A DNA stretch of 64,000 bases from an uncultured Prochlorococcus sp. (GCA_902628235.1 CACOMD010000001.1:1-64000); one strand, 5' to 3'; shown: positions 26,367 through 36,331, numbered from the stretch's first letter. Numbers and translations are program-made. Notes: generated by a model from the letters alone, not told the origin.

Positions 26367-26921
26367 ATGAAATTCTTTTTTTCATTTATAACTTCAATTT
26401 TACTAATTATTGGAATGGCTCCATCAGCTTTTGCTGCAAAAGGTGCTGTACTTAATGCTGATAGGGCTAGTACAGAATATACCGCTTCAGCTCTTCAAAA
26501 ATGTTCTGAGAATGCGAAGTTCATGGAAAGGGCCAGTGCAGCAAAAACCTCCAAGGATATAACTCGTTTCAATAGATATGGTAAAGCATTATGCGGAGAT
26601 GACGGACTGCCTCATCTTATTATTGGGCCACCATTAGAACCATTTGGAGCTCTTTTGAATAGAGGACATGAAGGAGATCTCCTTATCCCAGGAGTTCTTT
26701 TCATATACATTGCTGGGATAATTGGATGGTCGGGAAGAGAATACCTTATAGAGTCTAAGAAAACTAAAGATCCTGCTGATATGGAAATTATTATTGATCT
26801 TAAATTAGCTAGAAGATGTCTTATAAAAGGAGCTCAATGGCCATTACTTGCTAATAGGCAAGGAAGAAATGGTGATTTAAGAGAAAAAGATAAAAACATT
26901 ACTGTAAATGGACCACGCTAA
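26367..26921 (+). CDS. psaF: Photosystem I subunit III (PsaF)
   Basis: PsaF is the luminal/transmembrane subunit of photosystem I near the plastocyanin docking face. I prefer ATG 26367 over the TTG at 26358 because MKFFFSFITSILLIIGMAPSAFA is a clean signal peptide. The mature chain has the luminal domain (CSENAKFMERASAAKT, RYGKALCGDDGLPHLI with two cysteines) and the membrane helix LLIPGVLFIYIAGIIGWSG. The C-terminus (WPLLANRQGRNGDLREKDKNI) fits the family. At 184 residues it is slightly long. psaJ follows after 27 bases. Confidence 0.95.
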   Translation: MKFFFSFITSILLIIGMAPSAFAAKGAVLNADRASTEYTASALQKCSENAKFMERASAAKTSKDITRFNRYGKALCGDDGLPHLIIGPPLEPFGALLNRGHEGDLLIPGVLFIYIAGIIGWSGREYLIESKKTKDPADMEIIIDLKLARRCLIKGAQWPLLANRQGRNGDLREKDKNITVNGPR

Positions 26922-26948
26922 ATTAATTAACACTTTCTAATTAAAACA

Positions 26949-27083
26949 ATGTTTAAAATTTTCAATACGAAATTCATGAGATCAGCTCCAATAATAGCTG
27001 CTATTTGGCTTACTATTACAGCTGGAATTATTATTGAATTCAATAGATTTTTCCCTGATCTTCTTTTCCATCCAATGAGCTAA
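26949..27083 (+). CDS. psaJ: Photosystem I subunit IX (PsaJ)
   Basis: A 44-residue single-helix subunit, too short for the ORF track. It reads from ATG 26949 to TAA 27083. The sequence has [19 protein letters not shown], a membrane helix, and [14 protein letters not shown] at the C-terminus, all typical of PsaJ. It stabilises PsaF and binds chlorophyll. The psaF-psaJ order is conserved in cyanobacteria and the 27-base gap implies one transcript. Confidence 0.94.
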   Translation: MFKIFNTKFMRSAPIIAAIWLTITAGIIIEFNRFFPDLLFHPMS

Positions 27084-27101
27084 ATTAGTAAATAAATCTA
27101 A

Positions 27102-27653
27102 TTAACTAATAATTTTAAAAATCTCATCAACTGTTTTATCTATTTCATAATTTTTTAATACATAATCAAAATCCTTTGAAGAACTTATTTCAAAATCTGC
27201 CCTTTCAAGTCTCTGAAGTATAGATTTTTCATCATCAGTTCCCCTATCTCGAATTCTTTTTTCTAACTCCTTTTTATTAGGAGGTAATAAAAATATTGAA
27301 ATTATGTTTGAAAGTTTCTCTCTAACTTGGCATGCACCTTCAACCTCAATTTCTAAAATTACCTTATAACCATTTTGGATTTTTTCATTAATAATATCTA
27401 TTGGTGTTCCATAATAGTTCCCAGCAAATTCTGCCCATTCAAGAAACATTTCATTACTAATCATTTCTTTAAACTTTTCTTTGGTTAAAAAATAATAATC
27501 TTTACCATGTTCTTCTCCCTCCCTAGGTTTCCTAGTCGTAGCAGAAATAGATATCCATATATTTTTATCTTTTTTCAGGATATTCTTCACAACTGTTCCT
27601 TTACCTACTCCACTTGGTCCAGTTATGATGATTAGTTTTTTAGGGTTTTTCAT
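27102..27653 (-). CDS. gmk: Guanylate kinase
   Basis: Gmk phosphorylates GMP to GDP with ATP. The P-loop is ITGPSGVGKGTVVK at residues 10-23. The GMP-binding region is STRKPREGEEHGKDYYFL, and DFEISSSKDFDYVLKN is at the C-terminus. The 183-residue length is standard. It starts with ATG at 27653, divergent by 45 bases from the rqcH-like gene, and its end faces psaJ with an 18-base gap. Confidence 0.95.
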   Translation of the reverse strand: MKNPKKLIIITGPSGVGKGTVVKNILKKDKNIWISISATTRKPREGEEHGKDYYFLTKEKFKEMISNEMFLEWAEFAGNYYGTPIDIINEKIQNGYKVILEIEVEGACQVREKLSNIISIFLLPPNKKELEKRIRDRGTDDEKSILQRLERADFEISSSKDFDYVLKNYEIDKTVDEIFKIIS

Positions 27654-27698
27654 ATGTTTATTTTTGCTGTTAAATTAGTATCTAGGAAAAGATAAATA

Positions 27699-29414
27699 AT
27701 GCTTAAAGGTATTCCTCAAACAATGGACATAACATCCATTAAAGCTGTACTGCATGATCTATCAAATGAAATTTTACCTTCCAAATTTGAAACTGCACAA
27801 CAACCTGAGCCAAACACAATACAAATTGGTTTTAGAGGAATAAATAATATAAGTTGGATAGAAGTTTGCTGGCAAGGGGATTGCGCACGAATCATCAAAA
27901 TTGATAGGCCTGAGAAGCAAGGTAATACTAGCACTCTTGCAAGACAACTTAGTTGTGGACTTAAATATATGGCCTTAGTCTCAATAAAACAAGATAAATT
28001 TGAAAGAGTTATTCAACTAGAATTTGCAAAAAGGCCTGGAGAAGAAATAAGTAAATTTTTAATATTTGAATTAATGGGCAAACACAGTAATATTTTCTAC
28101 TTAGATAAAAATCAAAAAATAATAGCTTTAGGGAAACAAATTAAATTATCTCAATCAAGTTTCAGAAAAATTTCAACAGGAAATTATTATTCACCACCTC
28201 CTCCTAATAATTTCAAAAAGGAACCTAATGAGAATGAAACTTTCGAAAAATGGAAAGAAAATTTATCATCATTTCCTGAACCTCTTAAAAATTCACTTTT
28301 GAACACATATCAAGGTGTTAGCCCTATTCTAATAAAACAAATAGAGCATTTAGCAAAATTAAAAAAATATGATTTGATGAATAAAAATATACTTTTAATT
28401 GATGATAAATATTTACAAGAAATTTTTATTATTTGGAAAAAATGGATAAATTGCTTTGTAAATAACAAATTTTATTATTCATCTTTCGATAATTATTTTT
28501 ACAGTGTTTGGTTTCCAGAGAATAAAACAAATGCTCAAATTAATTTATCAAAAGAATTGAGTTATTATTATGATAATTTTTTAAAACTTAAAAAGATTGA
28601 GGAACTCGTTAAAAAAATAGACTCACTAATTTATAAACAATCAAATATTGAAAAAAAGAATTTTAATATCCAAAAACAACTTCTTAAAAACTCTGAAAAT
28701 CATGAAGAGTATAAGCAAAAGGCAGATGACATTTTTCTAAACTTTCAAATTAATAAAGAAGATGTAATTAAAGCACAAAAATTATATAAGAAATCTAAGA
28801 AACTAAAAAGATCTAAAAATCTAATTTTTGAAAGGCTTTCAATCTATTCTGAAAAGCTAAGCAGGCTCGATGAATTTAGTGTAATGCTGGAAAATCTTAA
28901 TTCCATTAATATTGGGACTTTAAAAATCAAACTAGATTTATTAAATGAATTAAAAGAAGAATTGTGTAGTGAATTTAATATAAATACAACTAAAGTTAAT
29001 AAAACAAGAATTAATACTATTAATAAAGACTCTAATCCAATAGAAATAAATTCCCCCGAAGGAATTGTCATACAAATAGGTAGAAATATGAGACAAAATG
29101 ATTTAATAAGCTTTAAATTCTCGAAGAAGCAAGATTTATGGTTTCATGCTCAGGAGACACCTGGTAGTCATGTGATTTTAAAAGCATCGACTAAAACTCC
29201 TAAAGAAGCAGATATTCAAATCTCAGCTGATATTGCAGCGTTTTTTTGTAAAGCGAAAGGTAACATCAAAGTTCCAATTACATTAGTAAAAATTAAAGAC
29301 TTACAAAAAATTAAAAAGGGAGGTCTTGGATGCGTTTCATTCAAAAATAGTGAAATTATATGGGGAAATCCAACAAGAGGCAAAGAATATATTAAAAAAA
29401 ATACTCAAAAATAA
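27699..29414 (+). CDS. NFACT-family protein (RqcH/Rqc2-like ribosome quality control)
   Basis: RqcH-type proteins bind stalled 50S subunits and recruit alanyl-tRNA to add C-terminal Ala tails. The NFACT-N domain covers roughly residues 1-190 (DITSIKAVLHDLSNEI, LLIFELMGKHSNIFYLD-type motif). A long Lys-rich coiled coil spans about 295-400, and the C-terminal NFACT-R domain has DLWFHAQETPGSHVILKAS. At 571 residues it is full length. The position usually occupied by a conserved Asp-Arg pair reads FERVIQLEF here. A later ATG (27723) could be the true start. Confidence 0.85.
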   Translation: MLKGIPQTMDITSIKAVLHDLSNEILPSKFETAQQPEPNTIQIGFRGINNISWIEVCWQGDCARIIKIDRPEKQGNTSTLARQLSCGLKYMALVSIKQDKFERVIQLEFAKRPGEEISKFLIFELMGKHSNIFYLDKNQKIIALGKQIKLSQSSFRKISTGNYYSPPPPNNFKKEPNENETFEKWKENLSSFPEPLKNSLLNTYQGVSPILIKQIEHLAKLKKYDLMNKNILLIDDKYLQEIFIIWKKWINCFVNNKFYYSSFDNYFYSVWFPENKTNAQINLSKELSYYYDNFLKLKKIEELVKKIDSLIYKQSNIEKKNFNIQKQLLKNSENHEEYKQKADDIFLNFQINKEDVIKAQKLYKKSKKLKRSKNLIFERLSIYSEKLSRLDEFSVMLENLNSINIGTLKIKLDLLNELKEELCSEFNINTTKVNKTRINTINKDSNPIEINSPEGIVIQIGRNMRQNDLISFKFSKKQDLWFHAQETPGSHVILKASTKTPKEADIQISADIAAFFCKAKGNIKVPITLVKIKDLQKIKKGGLGCVSFKNSEIIWGNPTRGKEYIKKNTQK

Positions 29415-29445
29415 TTATGATATATAATTAAAAAAAATATTGATT

Positions 29446-29706
29446 ATGGTTGAATTTCTTTTAGGGTCTCACGAATTTTTAGGTAACCATAGTATTCCAG
29501 AATTTCTAGTGGGATATTTATTTGGAGCAGCATTAATAATTGGAGCTCCTACAGTATTTTTATTACTTGCTTTTGTAAGTGCTCTTATGAAAACAAACGG
29601 GAAAATGGGTGGATATAGAGAATACGAAACCTATGGGGAATCAACCTTAAATGATTGTCCACCTTTTCTATTACCTGATCCGACAAGTCCAAAATATAAC
29701 AAATAA
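29446..29706 (+). CDS. Small single-helix membrane protein, unknown
   Basis: An 86-residue protein from ATG 29446; the TTG at 29440 in the track is less likely. One hydrophobic helix (FLVGYLFGAALIIGAPTVFLLLAFVSAL) is followed by a polar tail (GGYREYETYGESTLNDCPPFLLPDP). The size and topology resemble small photosystem or cytochrome accessory proteins, and it is placed between rqcH-like and tatC on the same strand, 49 bases before tatC. I do not recognise the family and assign no function. Confidence 0.68.
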   Translation: MVEFLLGSHEFLGNHSIPEFLVGYLFGAALIIGAPTVFLLLAFVSALMKTNGKMGGYREYETYGESTLNDCPPFLLPDPTSPKYNK

Positions 29707-29755
29707 TGATTGATCTATTAGTGTTTAAGAAATTAGATCAGAATTATAAAAAGAT

Positions 29756-30523
29756 ATGAATAATGTCACGAGAAAGATAAAGGGAAGTGCAGATGAGATA
29801 GGATCGATGTCTTTTATGGATCATTTAGAAGAATTACGTAGCAGAATTCTTAATTCAATATATTCAGTTTTAATTTGTATATTTATTAGCTTAATAGTAA
29901 TTAAGCCACTTATCAGATTTTTAGAAATTCCTGCAAAAGATATTCGTTTATTACAACTTGCACCAGGTGAATTTTTATTTGTTGCAATTAAAGTTGCTGG
30001 TTATAGTGGATTAATTGTTTCATTGCCTTATATCTTTTATCAAATAATCTTATTTATATCCCCAGGATTAACAAATAAAGAAAAAAGCCTTCTCTTACCA
30101 GCTTTCATAGGTTCAGGTTTTTTATTTTTAATAGGATTGATATTCTCATGGTGGATACTAGTACCAGCTGCTATAAGTTTTTTCGTAAGATTTGGTGCTG
30201 AGATAGTTGAGCCTTTATGGTCTATTGAGAGATATTTTGATTTTATTTTATTATTAATGACTAGTACTGCTTTAGCTTTTCAATTGCCAGTTTTGCAGTT
30301 TATCCTGGGATCTCTAGGAATTATTTCTACAGAGCAAATGATTTCTAATTGGAGAATTGTAGTAATTTCTTCAGCAATTTTGTCAGCCATTATAACTCCC
30401 TCGACTGATCCTTTAACAATGTCACTTTTGTCATTATCTATTGTTTTATTGTATTTTATTGGAGCTGGGCTTACATTTTTATCTGAAACTTTTAAATCAA
30501 GAACTCTTTCATCTTTTCATTAA
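29756..30523 (+). CDS. tatC: Sec-independent protein translocase TatC
   Basis: TatC is the receptor of the twin-arginine translocase, exporting folded proteins across cytoplasmic or thylakoid membranes. SFMDHLEELRSRILNSI at residues 20-36 is the family N-terminal motif, followed by six hydrophobic helices and a conserved SPGLTNKEKSLLLP loop. The 255 residues match the family. Context is telling: the Rieske protein PetC, a probable Tat substrate, lies 400 bases downstream. The 3' end overlaps the convergent DUF3067 gene by 32 bases. Confidence 0.95.
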   Translation: MNNVTRKIKGSADEIGSMSFMDHLEELRSRILNSIYSVLICIFISLIVIKPLIRFLEIPAKDIRLLQLAPGEFLFVAIKVAGYSGLIVSLPYIFYQIILFISPGLTNKEKSLLLPAFIGSGFLFLIGLIFSWWILVPAAISFFVRFGAEIVEPLWSIERYFDFILLLMTSTALAFQLPVLQFILGSLGIISTEQMISNWRIVVISSAILSAIITPSTDPLTMSLLSLSIVLLYFIGAGLTFLSETFKSRTLSSFH

Positions 30524-30809
30524 TTTTCAATTGAAGGCTTACTGCCCTTCCCAATCTAGGCTTAGAATTTACAGTTCTTAGCCATTCCCTAACTAAATCT
30601 GCATATCCCCCTCTATTGAGAATCTCTATTTTTTCAGCCAACAATTCTTTATATTGAGCTTCTGACATAGGAAATGACTCTTGCTCTAAATATTTCCACA
30701 TCATTTGAAAATATAAATAGTCCTTTCTTTTAAAAAGTCTAAAATCATATTTTCTACCCCACCTTTTATCTAAATAATAAATTATTTCATCAATTTCCAA
30801 TGGTCTCAT
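30492..30809 (-). CDS. DUF3067-family protein
   Basis: A 105-residue cytosolic protein (ATG 30809 chosen; the track's TTG at 30848 would add 13 residues not typical of the family). The sequence RWGRKYDFRLFKRKDYLYFQ, MMWKYLEQESFPMSEAQYKE and KPRLGRAVSLQL matches what I recall of the cyanobacterial and plastid DUF3067 family. The function is unknown. It is embedded between tatC and petC on the opposite strand, overlapping tatC's 3' end, so a link to cytochrome b6f biogenesis is a reasonable but unproven inference. Confidence 0.75.
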   Translation of the reverse strand: MRPLEIDEIIYYLDKRWGRKYDFRLFKRKDYLYFQMMWKYLEQESFPMSEAQYKELLAEKIEILNRGGYADLVREWLRTVNSKPRLGRAVSLQLKINEKMKEFLI

Positions 30810-30930
30810 AAATTTATAAAGATGTTCAAAAGTAAACTTAATTCTCAAATTATTAAAAGTAATTCTATTATGAGGAAATTTTTTGCAAAGTAGATCATAA
30901 TAGCTAATAAATAACAGTCCAGAGTATCGA

Positions 30931-31467
30931 ATGACTCAACTAAGTTCCAATGATGTCCCTTCAATGGGGCGAAGGCAATTTATGAATCTTCTTACATTTG
31001 GCACTGCAACAGGAGTAGCCCTTGGAGCTTTATACCCAGTTGCTAATTACTTTATGCCTTTAAGGGCTGGTGGAACTGGAGGAGGTACTTCTGCTAAAGA
31101 CGAGTTAGGTAATCCAATAACCAAAACTGGTTGGTTAGCTAATCATCAGCCTGGAGACAGAAGCTTAGTTCAAGGACTTAAGGGTGATCCAACTTATATA
31201 ATCGTTCAAAATGATGGTGAGATAAGTAATTTTGGTTTGAATGCAATTTGTACACATTTGGGTTGTGTTGTTCCTTGGGATAGTGGTGCAAATAAATTTA
31301 TTTGTCCATGTCATGGAAGTCAATATGATACAAATGGAAAGGTTGTTAGAGGTCCAGCTCCTTTATCGCTAGCTTTAGCTCATGTAGATATTGACGAAGA
31401 AGCTGTTCTCGTTAAACAATGGAGTGAAACAGATTTCAGGACCAATGAGAACCCATGGTGGGCTTAA
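30931..31467 (+). CDS. petC: Cytochrome b6f Rieske iron-sulphur protein (PetC)
   Basis: PetC carries the 2Fe-2S centre that passes electrons from plastoquinol to cytochrome f. [26 protein letters not shown] is a twin-arginine-type uncleaved anchor at residues 12-37. The cluster ligands are in [10 protein letters not shown] and CPCHGSQYD, each giving one Cys and one His plus the disulphide pair. The 178-residue length is standard. petA starts five bases downstream if the preferred petA start is used. Confidence 0.97.
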   Translation: MTQLSSNDVPSMGRRQFMNLLTFGTATGVALGALYPVANYFMPLRAGGTGGGTSAKDELGNPITKTGWLANHQPGDRSLVQGLKGDPTYIIVQNDGEISNFGLNAICTHLGCVVPWDSGANKFICPCHGSQYDTNGKVVRGPAPLSLALAHVDIDEEAVLVKQWSETDFRTNENPWWA

Positions 31468-31472
31468 AGATA

Positions 31473-32426
31473 ATGAACAACCTAACAAAAACTATCATGA
31501 ATAAAACTTTTTCTTACTTTTGTTTTCTCTTCCTAATATTCAATATATTTTTTTATTCAACACCATTAAACGCCTACCCATTTTGGGCACAACAAAATTA
31601 TGAATCCCCAAGAGAGGCTACCGGCAAAATTGTATGTGCGAATTGTCATCTTGCTCAAATGCCTACTATTGCGGAAGTACCTCAATCAGTTGGAGCAGAT
31701 AGTGTATTTAAAGCTATAGTTAAGATTCCTTATAAGAACGATTTAAAAGAGGTCGGGGCTGATGGGTCTGATGTCCCATTACAAGTTGGAGCAGTTGTAA
31801 TGCTACCGGAAGGTTTTAAATTAGCACCCCAAGAAAGGTGGACAGAAGAAATTAAAGAGGAAACAGAGGGAGTATATTTTTCAAACTACAGTGATGAGAA
31901 AGAAAATATTATTATTGTTGGTCCATTACCAGGAGATTCTAATAAAGAAATTATATTTCCTGTTCTCTCACCAAATCCATCTGTAAATAAAGAATATCAC
32001 TATGGCAAATATTCAATACATGTTGGAGCTAATAGAGGAAGGGGACAAGTTTACCCAAATGGTGATAAGAGTAATAATGCACTATTTACTTCAAGTTCTT
32101 CTGGAATAATAAATAAAATAAATACTAATGAAGACGGAACTATAAACATAGATATTAAAAATGAGGATGGGGATATTTCTACTGAAGTTTTGCCAATAGG
32201 TTCCCAAATAATTGTAAGTGAGAATGATGAAATTAAATCAGGGGATGCACTTACTTCTGATCCAAATGTTGGAGGTTTTGGACAATTAGATAAAGAAGTT
32301 GTATTACAAAGTCCTGTGAGAGTTATTGGTTTAATAGCATTCTTTATTGGTGTAGGTTTAACGCAAATATTATTAGTTCTGAAAAAGAAACAGGTTGAAA
32401 AGGTACAAGCTGCTGAGGGGATATAA
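31473..32426 (+). CDS. petA: Apocytochrome f (PetA)
   Basis: Cytochrome f is the c-type heme subunit of cytochrome b6f on the luminal side. I use ATG 31473 (317 residues), because the ATG at 31455 lies inside petC; ATG 31497 is another option. A hydrophobic signal ends near NAYPFWAQ, so the mature N-terminal Tyr can serve as axial heme ligand. CANCH attaches the heme, and a C-terminal helix ([20 protein letters not shown]) anchors the protein. It forms the classic petCA operon. Confidence 0.96.
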   Translation: MNNLTKTIMNKTFSYFCFLFLIFNIFFYSTPLNAYPFWAQQNYESPREATGKIVCANCHLAQMPTIAEVPQSVGADSVFKAIVKIPYKNDLKEVGADGSDVPLQVGAVVMLPEGFKLAPQERWTEEIKEETEGVYFSNYSDEKENIIIVGPLPGDSNKEIIFPVLSPNPSVNKEYHYGKYSIHVGANRGRGQVYPNGDKSNNALFTSSSSGIINKINTNEDGTINIDIKNEDGDISTEVLPIGSQIIVSENDEIKSGDALTSDPNVGGFGQLDKEVVLQSPVRVIGLIAFFIGVGLTQILLVLKKKQVEKVQAAEGI

Positions 32427-32441
32427 AATATAATATCAGTA

Positions 32442-33320
32442 ATGTATTTTTATCCTGCTTTATTAAAATCTCCAGGATCGCAATTATTAAATTTAGGATT
32501 CTTTAGTATTAAATGGTATGGACTATTAATTGCAATATCAGTACTGTTAGGCCTAAATTTATCAAAAAAACTTGCTAGATCTAGAGGGATTGATCCACAT
32601 TTTTTTAGTGAGATATTACCTTCTCTAGTATTAAGTTCAATAATCGGAGCTAGGATTTATTATGTTATTTTTGAGTATCGACAATTTAGTGGAGATAATT
32701 TTTTTACTCCTATAAAAATACTCAATAATTATTTAAATATCCCTTCATTTTTAGCAATTTGGGAAGGGGGTATAGCAATACATGGTGCTTTATTGGGAGG
32801 ATTTATTTCTATTTATTTATTTTGTAAATCAAAAAAAATCCCATTAAGAATATTTCTTGATTTATTAATGCCATCAGTTATCCTTGGTCAATCAATTGGT
32901 AGATGGGGAAATTTTTTTAATAATGAAGCTTTTGGGGTCCCAACCAATTTGCCTTGGAAAGTATTTATCCCATTAAGTAATAGACCTATTATTTTTGCAG
33001 ACTCTCAGTTTTTCCATCCAACATTTTTATATGAATCATTATGGAATTTAATAATATTTATACTATTAATTTATGTATTTAAGAAACAAAGTAAAAATAA
33101 TTTTTTTACACCTGGATTAATAACTTGTCTATATTTAATAACTTATAGTTTTGGAAGATTCTGGATTGAGGGTTTACGTATAGACTCGTTGTGTCTTGGA
33201 GGTTATCCACCATATTGTGAAGGAGGTTTGAGAATAGCACAATTTATAAGTATATTTTTATTTTCTTCTGGATTAATATGGTTGTATTTTTTAAAATTTA
33301 AACTTAATAAAAATAATTAA
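32442..33320 (+). CDS. lgt: Prolipoprotein diacylglyceryl transferase
   Basis: Lgt moves diacylglycerol from phosphatidylglycerol to the lipobox cysteine of prolipoproteins in the inner membrane. The motifs HGALLGGF, the signature [13 protein letters not shown] and [12 protein letters not shown] contain the known essential residues, within about seven membrane helices. The 292 residues match the family. It follows petA by 15 bases and is three bases before cobM. Lipobox proteins elsewhere in the window (51-54 kb) are candidate substrates. Confidence 0.95.
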   Translation: MYFYPALLKSPGSQLLNLGFFSIKWYGLLIAISVLLGLNLSKKLARSRGIDPHFFSEILPSLVLSSIIGARIYYVIFEYRQFSGDNFFTPIKILNNYLNIPSFLAIWEGGIAIHGALLGGFISIYLFCKSKKIPLRIFLDLLMPSVILGQSIGRWGNFFNNEAFGVPTNLPWKVFIPLSNRPIIFADSQFFHPTFLYESLWNLIIFILLIYVFKKQSKNNFFTPGLITCLYLITYSFGRFWIEGLRIDSLCLGGYPPYCEGGLRIAQFISIFLFSSGLIWLYFLKFKLNKNN

Positions 33321-33323
33321 ATT

Positions 33324-34079
33324 ATGGAACGAAAAATATCATTTATTGGCGTTGGCCCTGGAGATCCAGAATTACTTACTATAAAAGCTATGAAAGAAAT
33401 AAAGTCTGCGGAAGTCATATTATGGACTGATTCATTAATACCTGAAAAGATTATAAGTTTATCTAAAAAAAATGCTGAAAGGATTAAGACAAGCAGTATG
33501 AATTTGGAACAGATAGTGAAACTAATGATCGATAAATATCAAAAAGGGAAAAGAGTTATTAGATTGCATGATGGTGATCCTTGTTTATTTGGAGCGATTA
33601 ATGAACAGATTAGTATACTGAAGAAAGAAAATATTAAAATTGAAGTAATTCCTGGAATAAGCGCTTTTCAAATAACAGCTGCCTGTCATCAGGCAGAACT
33701 TACTATTCCAGAGGTAACGCAGACAATAGTTTTATCAAGATATAAAGGGCGAACTGGCATGCCAGAAAAAGAGTCACTTAAAAACTTAGCTAAATTAAAA
33801 TCGTCATTATGTCTTTATCTAAGTGCAAGGCATGTAGGTATTACGCAAAAAACTTTGTTGGAGTTTTATGATCCTTTAACTAAAGTTATTGTTGGGCATA
33901 GAGTTTCCTGGGATGATGGCTGGACAGAAATAATAAATTTAAAAGATATGGAAATATTTTCAAAGAAAAAAAAACTTATTCGTACAACAATTTATATAAT
34001 TAGTCCGGCATTAGATAAGTTAAATAAAACTTCTAATTTATATAATCCTAATTATCAACATCTATTTAGAAAAATTTAA
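33324..34079 (+). CDS. cobM: Precorrin-4 C11-methyltransferase
   Basis: CobM methylates C11 of precorrin-4 with S-adenosylmethionine on the route to cobamides. The tetrapyrrole methylase fold is shown by [19 protein letters not shown] at residues 5-23, [16 protein letters not shown] and [15 protein letters not shown]. At 251 residues it is full length. It begins three bases after lgt. Prochlorococcus is known to make pseudocobalamin, which this gene fits. The anaerobic counterpart CbiF is similar, so oxygen-route naming is by convention. Confidence 0.92.
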   Translation: MERKISFIGVGPGDPELLTIKAMKEIKSAEVILWTDSLIPEKIISLSKKNAERIKTSSMNLEQIVKLMIDKYQKGKRVIRLHDGDPCLFGAINEQISILKKENIKIEVIPGISAFQITAACHQAELTIPEVTQTIVLSRYKGRTGMPEKESLKNLAKLKSSLCLYLSARHVGITQKTLLEFYDPLTKVIVGHRVSWDDGWTEIINLKDMEIFSKKKKLIRTTIYIISPALDKLNKTSNLYNPNYQHLFRKI

Positions 34080-34195
34080 TTAGTTTGAAGATTAAATAGT
34101 TTTCTAATTTGATTTAAAGTTGTTAGTTAAAAATTAACAGGTATAATTAAAAAAATTATTCATTGAAAACAATAAACATTTATACGGATAAGGAT

Positions 34196-34627
34196 ATGTC
34201 TTTAAAAAATATAGGTAATACTATAAAAGAAGCTAGAATTAGTAAAAATCAATCAGTAAACGAACTAGCTTCAAACTTAAGAATTAGTGAACAACAATTA
34301 AAAGCGATAGAAGAAGGAAGAGATGATTTATTGCCCGAAAAAGTTTTTGTAAAGGCCATGATTAAGAAAATCTCAGAAAAACTTAAAATCGATACAAATG
34401 ACCTGATAAACGAATTCAATCATCAAAAAGAACAAATTAAAACTCAAGAAATTGTTGAAGATGAACCAAAGCAGGGAAATATTAAGAATTCATTTACTTT
34501 AATTTTCGTTTTTAATATTTTTATTTCTGGTTTAATAGGTTTTATAGCATCTTCATATATTTATAATTTCTTCTCAAATATTACTAATGAATCTGATACA
34601 AAAGATCTAATTAAAGATATTAAGTAA
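34196..34627 (+). CDS. RodZ-like helix-turn-helix membrane protein
   Basis: A 143-residue protein from ATG 34196 (the TTG at 34163 gives 154). The N-terminal Xre-type HTH (IGNTIKEARISKNQSVNELA, LRISEQQLKAIEEGRDDLLPEK) is the RodZ-type HTH_25 domain. A single transmembrane helix lies near the C-terminus (SFTLIFVFNIFISGLIGFIA). The periplasmic domain of classical RodZ is almost absent. RodZ links MreB to the cell wall, but a truncated form like this may instead be a membrane regulator. It overlaps ppx by eight bases. Confidence 0.78.
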   Translation: MSLKNIGNTIKEARISKNQSVNELASNLRISEQQLKAIEEGRDDLLPEKVFVKAMIKKISEKLKIDTNDLINEFNHQKEQIKTQEIVEDEPKQGNIKNSFTLIFVFNIFISGLIGFIASSYIYNFFSNITNESDTKDLIKDIK

Positions 34628-36209
34628 CTTTTAATTCTAAACCTTTGCTTTCTTTTAAAATTTGGCTGCAAGATCTCAAACTCCATTTCTCTAAAAGAGG
34701 TTGAATATTTGAATTAACTGTAATTAAATTAAAAAGAAGTTGATTATCAGAAATTTTAAGATTTACTTTTAATATTGCAGGATTAGGTCTTTTATCTAAA
34801 GAGGAAGCCAATCTTAAGATTAAAGCCATATCTAGAGCAATTTCTTTATCTTCTTTAGAAATTAGAATTTGCCAAGATTCATGTCTCTTCTTTGGAAGTG
34901 TTTTTCTGTGATACCTTGCTATCGCTGCAATTATGTTTTTTTCAGATAAAGAATAACCTAATAATTCACAATTTCTAATCAAATACCAAGAATGTTTATG
35001 AAAAGCACTTAAATTAATTTGTTTACCAGTGTTACAAAGGAAACATGCTGCCCACAAAAGATTTCTTCCTTTATTTTTTAAGTCATTATGCAAAACATTT
35101 CTTGTTTGGTCATAAATTTGTAGAGCAAGAGATGCAACTCCTTCAGCGCGTGCTTTATCAACTGAAAATTTATCTGCCTGATGCATCACTGTAGTTTGAC
35201 GAATATTACTTTGTAAACTAAATCTACTAGTTAGCATTCCTTTCCTAATCATCCAATCAATAACTAAGCCCTCTCTTAATGCTCTCTCACTTATTGTTAA
35301 TTGAGAAATATTTAGCATCTCCATCGATATATTTAATATCAAAGCTCCTGGAATGATAATTTCAGATCTTCTTTCACTTAATGATGGGATCTTACGAAGA
35401 TCTAAAGGCGTCAATTTAATTAACTTTAAAAGCATAGTCTCTAAGTTAGACTTTTCAATTTTATAACCATGCATTTTTTGTTTTGGTTCACCCATCTCAG
35501 ATGATATTAAATTACCCAAAGCTATAGCAGTCCCACTTGTTGCTATCATCGAAATTGATTCATTTTTAACTAACCTCCTTTTGATTTTGCCGATAGAGGG
35601 CTCTAATGAACCTTGAATAAATGTTTTTATAAAATCAAGTCTAGAATTAGTTAATAGCTCATTTTTAAAAAAATCATTTTTAAGTTTAACCGCTCCAATA
35701 CTTGCGCTTGTTAAAGCACGAGTATCTTCACTATTAGCAAGTATTAATTCTGTCGATCCTCCACCAATATCTAAAATAACATGGGATTTATTCCCCAAGG
35801 ACATTCCAGATAAAACACCAAGATATATAAGACGAGCTTCTTCTGCGCCACTTATCAATTCAATTTCAATACCTATATCTTCTCTAACTCTTTTAATTAA
35901 ATCTCTTCCATTAGGAGACTCTCTAACGGCGCTAGTAGCTGCAGCTAAAATCTTTAAGACACTATAGCTTGTACAATATTCTTTAAATCTTTTTAAGGTC
36001 TCAATTACTCTCTCCATTGCCTCATCTGTCAAATTACCATCATCATCTCTTTCTCCAAGTCTAGTAGTTGATTTCTCAGTAAATTTAATAGTGAAAGACT
36101 TTAAATCTGAATTAATTTGGGCTATTAGAAGATGCGTTGAATTTGTTCCTATATCGATTGAGGCTACACAAACATTTTTATCAATAATATTAATTGAGTT
36201 ATTTTGCAT
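34620..36209 (-). CDS. ppx: Exopolyphosphatase/GppA-family phosphatase
   Basis: Ppx/GppA enzymes hydrolyse polyphosphate or pppGpp. The ASKHA phosphate loops are SIDIGTNSTHLLIAQ at residue 17 and DIGGGSTELILANSED near 150. ATSAVRESPNG and SERALREGLVIDWM are also conserved. The C-terminal part is the HD-like helical domain of long-type enzymes. The full length is 529 residues. A role in phosphate storage makes sense for an oligotroph but the sequence alone does not separate Ppx from GppA. Confidence 0.9.
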   Translation of the reverse strand: MQNNSINIIDKNVCVASIDIGTNSTHLLIAQINSDLKSFTIKFTEKSTTRLGERDDDGNLTDEAMERVIETLKRFKEYCTSYSVLKILAAATSAVRESPNGRDLIKRVREDIGIEIELISGAEEARLIYLGVLSGMSLGNKSHVILDIGGGSTELILANSEDTRALTSASIGAVKLKNDFFKNELLTNSRLDFIKTFIQGSLEPSIGKIKRRLVKNESISMIATSGTAIALGNLISSEMGEPKQKMHGYKIEKSNLETMLLKLIKLTPLDLRKIPSLSERRSEIIIPGALILNISMEMLNISQLTISERALREGLVIDWMIRKGMLTSRFSLQSNIRQTTVMHQADKFSVDKARAEGVASLALQIYDQTRNVLHNDLKNKGRNLLWAACFLCNTGKQINLSAFHKHSWYLIRNCELLGYSLSEKNIIAAIARYHRKTLPKKRHESWQILISKEDKEIALDMALILRLASSLDKRPNPAILKVNLKISDNQLLFNLITVNSNIQPLLEKWSLRSCSQILKESKGLELKVT

Positions 36210-36331
36210 TATCTTATAATTTTAAATCCCTAAAGATAATAGACACAATAGATAATATACTTAAGGTTGTTTGCTTATTTTTTAATTAAACTTATCTAGG
36301 CAAATTATTTAAACTTATGAAATAAAATTTC

